Of a stretch of 64,000 bases of DNA, positions 63,695 through 64,000 are shown piece after piece (position 1 is the first letter of the stretch; each line of letters begins with the position of its first letter). The DNA comes from JAXMBN01 sp046349875 (GTDB taxonomy: Bacteria; Planctomycetota; Planctomycetia; Pirellulales; Pirellulaceae), in NCBI GenBank assembly GCA_046349875.1, contig JAXMBN010000006.1:1-64000 (forward strand), in the 5' to 3' direction. Both the position numbers and the translations under genes were made by a program. Below the pieces are notes generated by a model that saw only the letters and a list, made by a program, of their open reading frames with translations, made no database searches and was not told the origin of the DNA.

Positions 63695-64000
63695 ATGGAT
63701 GTGGATCGATGCAATACAAGGACGTGGCTGCTTCGCCGCTACTGCCCGGTGCTGCTCGTTTGGTTCATGCAGATTCTCGTCTGGTTTCATTGAAGTGGCT
63801 CGAGGGCAAGAGTCGCAATGGCCTGTGCAGCGAGTGGTCGGTCCTTTTCACTTTCATTGTGATGTCGATCGCGGTAGAGTGTGAACAATACTCTGCAGCT
63901 AAGTCAACTTCGCGATGATTTGCAAACGGCCTTGGGCGTTGAGTGCAAAGTCGACAAGATTCACTTGGTGATATTGCAAACCGAATCAGATTACCAAAAG
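63695..64000 (+). pseudogene. N-terminus of a membrane-anchored peptidase-like (gluzincin-type) gene, frame-broken and cut by the window
   Basis: ATG 63695 gives NTRTWLLRRYCPVLLVWFMQ and a membrane helix, ending in that frame near 63792. The next family-like stretch, GFIEVARGQESQWPVQRVVG then PFHFHCDVDRGRV, is in another frame. NNTLQLSQLRDDLQTALGV, ECKVDKIHLVILQTESDYQK then returns to the first frame and runs off the window. The order matches the start of planctomycete proteins whose later part is a zinc-peptidase-like domain with an HExxH-type motif; that part is not visible. The assignment rests on memory of family wording, so moderate only. Confidence 0.5.

Overview
The window looks like a chromosomal segment of a planctomycete, most likely a Pirellulales relative. 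The evidence is protein content: a DUF1559-type prepilin-like protein, a DUF3467 protein in an operon with PqqD/M50 and HlyD proteins, WxPGYW-repeat and NPCBM-domain exported proteins, a DUF3826 protein, a planctomycete-style serine recombinase, and many exported proteins of unknown role. No 16S rRNA is present, so this is inference. Only one tRNA gene (Ala-GGC) was found, and no rRNA or CRISPR array.

Layout. 1-0.55 kb: the 3' end of a serine recombinase runs into the 3' end of a tRNA-Ala gene, a plausible edge of an integrated element. 0.7-9 kb: scattered single genes (prepilin-like remnant, EamA transporter, beta-barrel protein, acetyltransferase, zinc ribbon, VOC protein), a NagA-like deacetylase with a beta-propeller lactonase, and two conserved proteins of unknown function. 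9-16.1 kb: the most distinctive locus, with a GAF protein facing a four-gene operon (GAF-HlyD fusion, HlyD adaptor, PqqD-M50 protease with its own adaptor domain, DUF3467). 16.2-18.3 kb: three frame-broken genes. 18.6-25 kb: AroE-like protein, two-domain hydrolase, PL11 rhamnogalacturonan lyase and aldehyde dehydrogenase. 25-27.5 kb: a MoxR-like ATPase and about 1 kb of repeat-rich noncoding DNA. 27.5-39.6 kb: mostly housekeeping genes (FabZ-like, ClpS, M20 peptidase, SerS, PyrE, L,D-transpeptidase, TatA pair, RibBA, release-factor-like protein). 39.7-47.7 kb: exported repeat protein, Tat-signal TIM barrel, glycosyltransferase, broken DUF3826 gene, aldehyde dehydrogenase and a hisA with an internal stop. 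47.8-59.8 kb: EF-G paralogue, three damaged genes, an NPCBM protein and three overlapping trypsin-like genes, of which only the first keeps a catalytic triad. 60-64 kb: coiled-coil membrane protein, YidD, CoA-acyltransferase-like protein and the start of a peptidase-like gene.

How genes may work together. The 10.4-16.1 kb operon has the parts of an envelope machine: two periplasmic adaptors plus an intramembrane protease that also carries an adaptor domain, with a cytosolic GAF sensor built into one adaptor. The 54.6-59.8 kb operon pairs one apparently active protease with two predicted dead homologues, suggesting a protease with inactive partners. The PL11 lyase beside an aldehyde dehydrogenase fits pectin-derived rhamnose breakdown, although the dehydrogenase substrate is not shown.

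Caveat. About ten genes carry frame breaks or a premature stop, clustered at 16-18 kb, 44-56 kb and at the right edge. In most of those with more than one break the original frame is regained. This may be consensus error as easily as gene decay, and read-level checking would decide.
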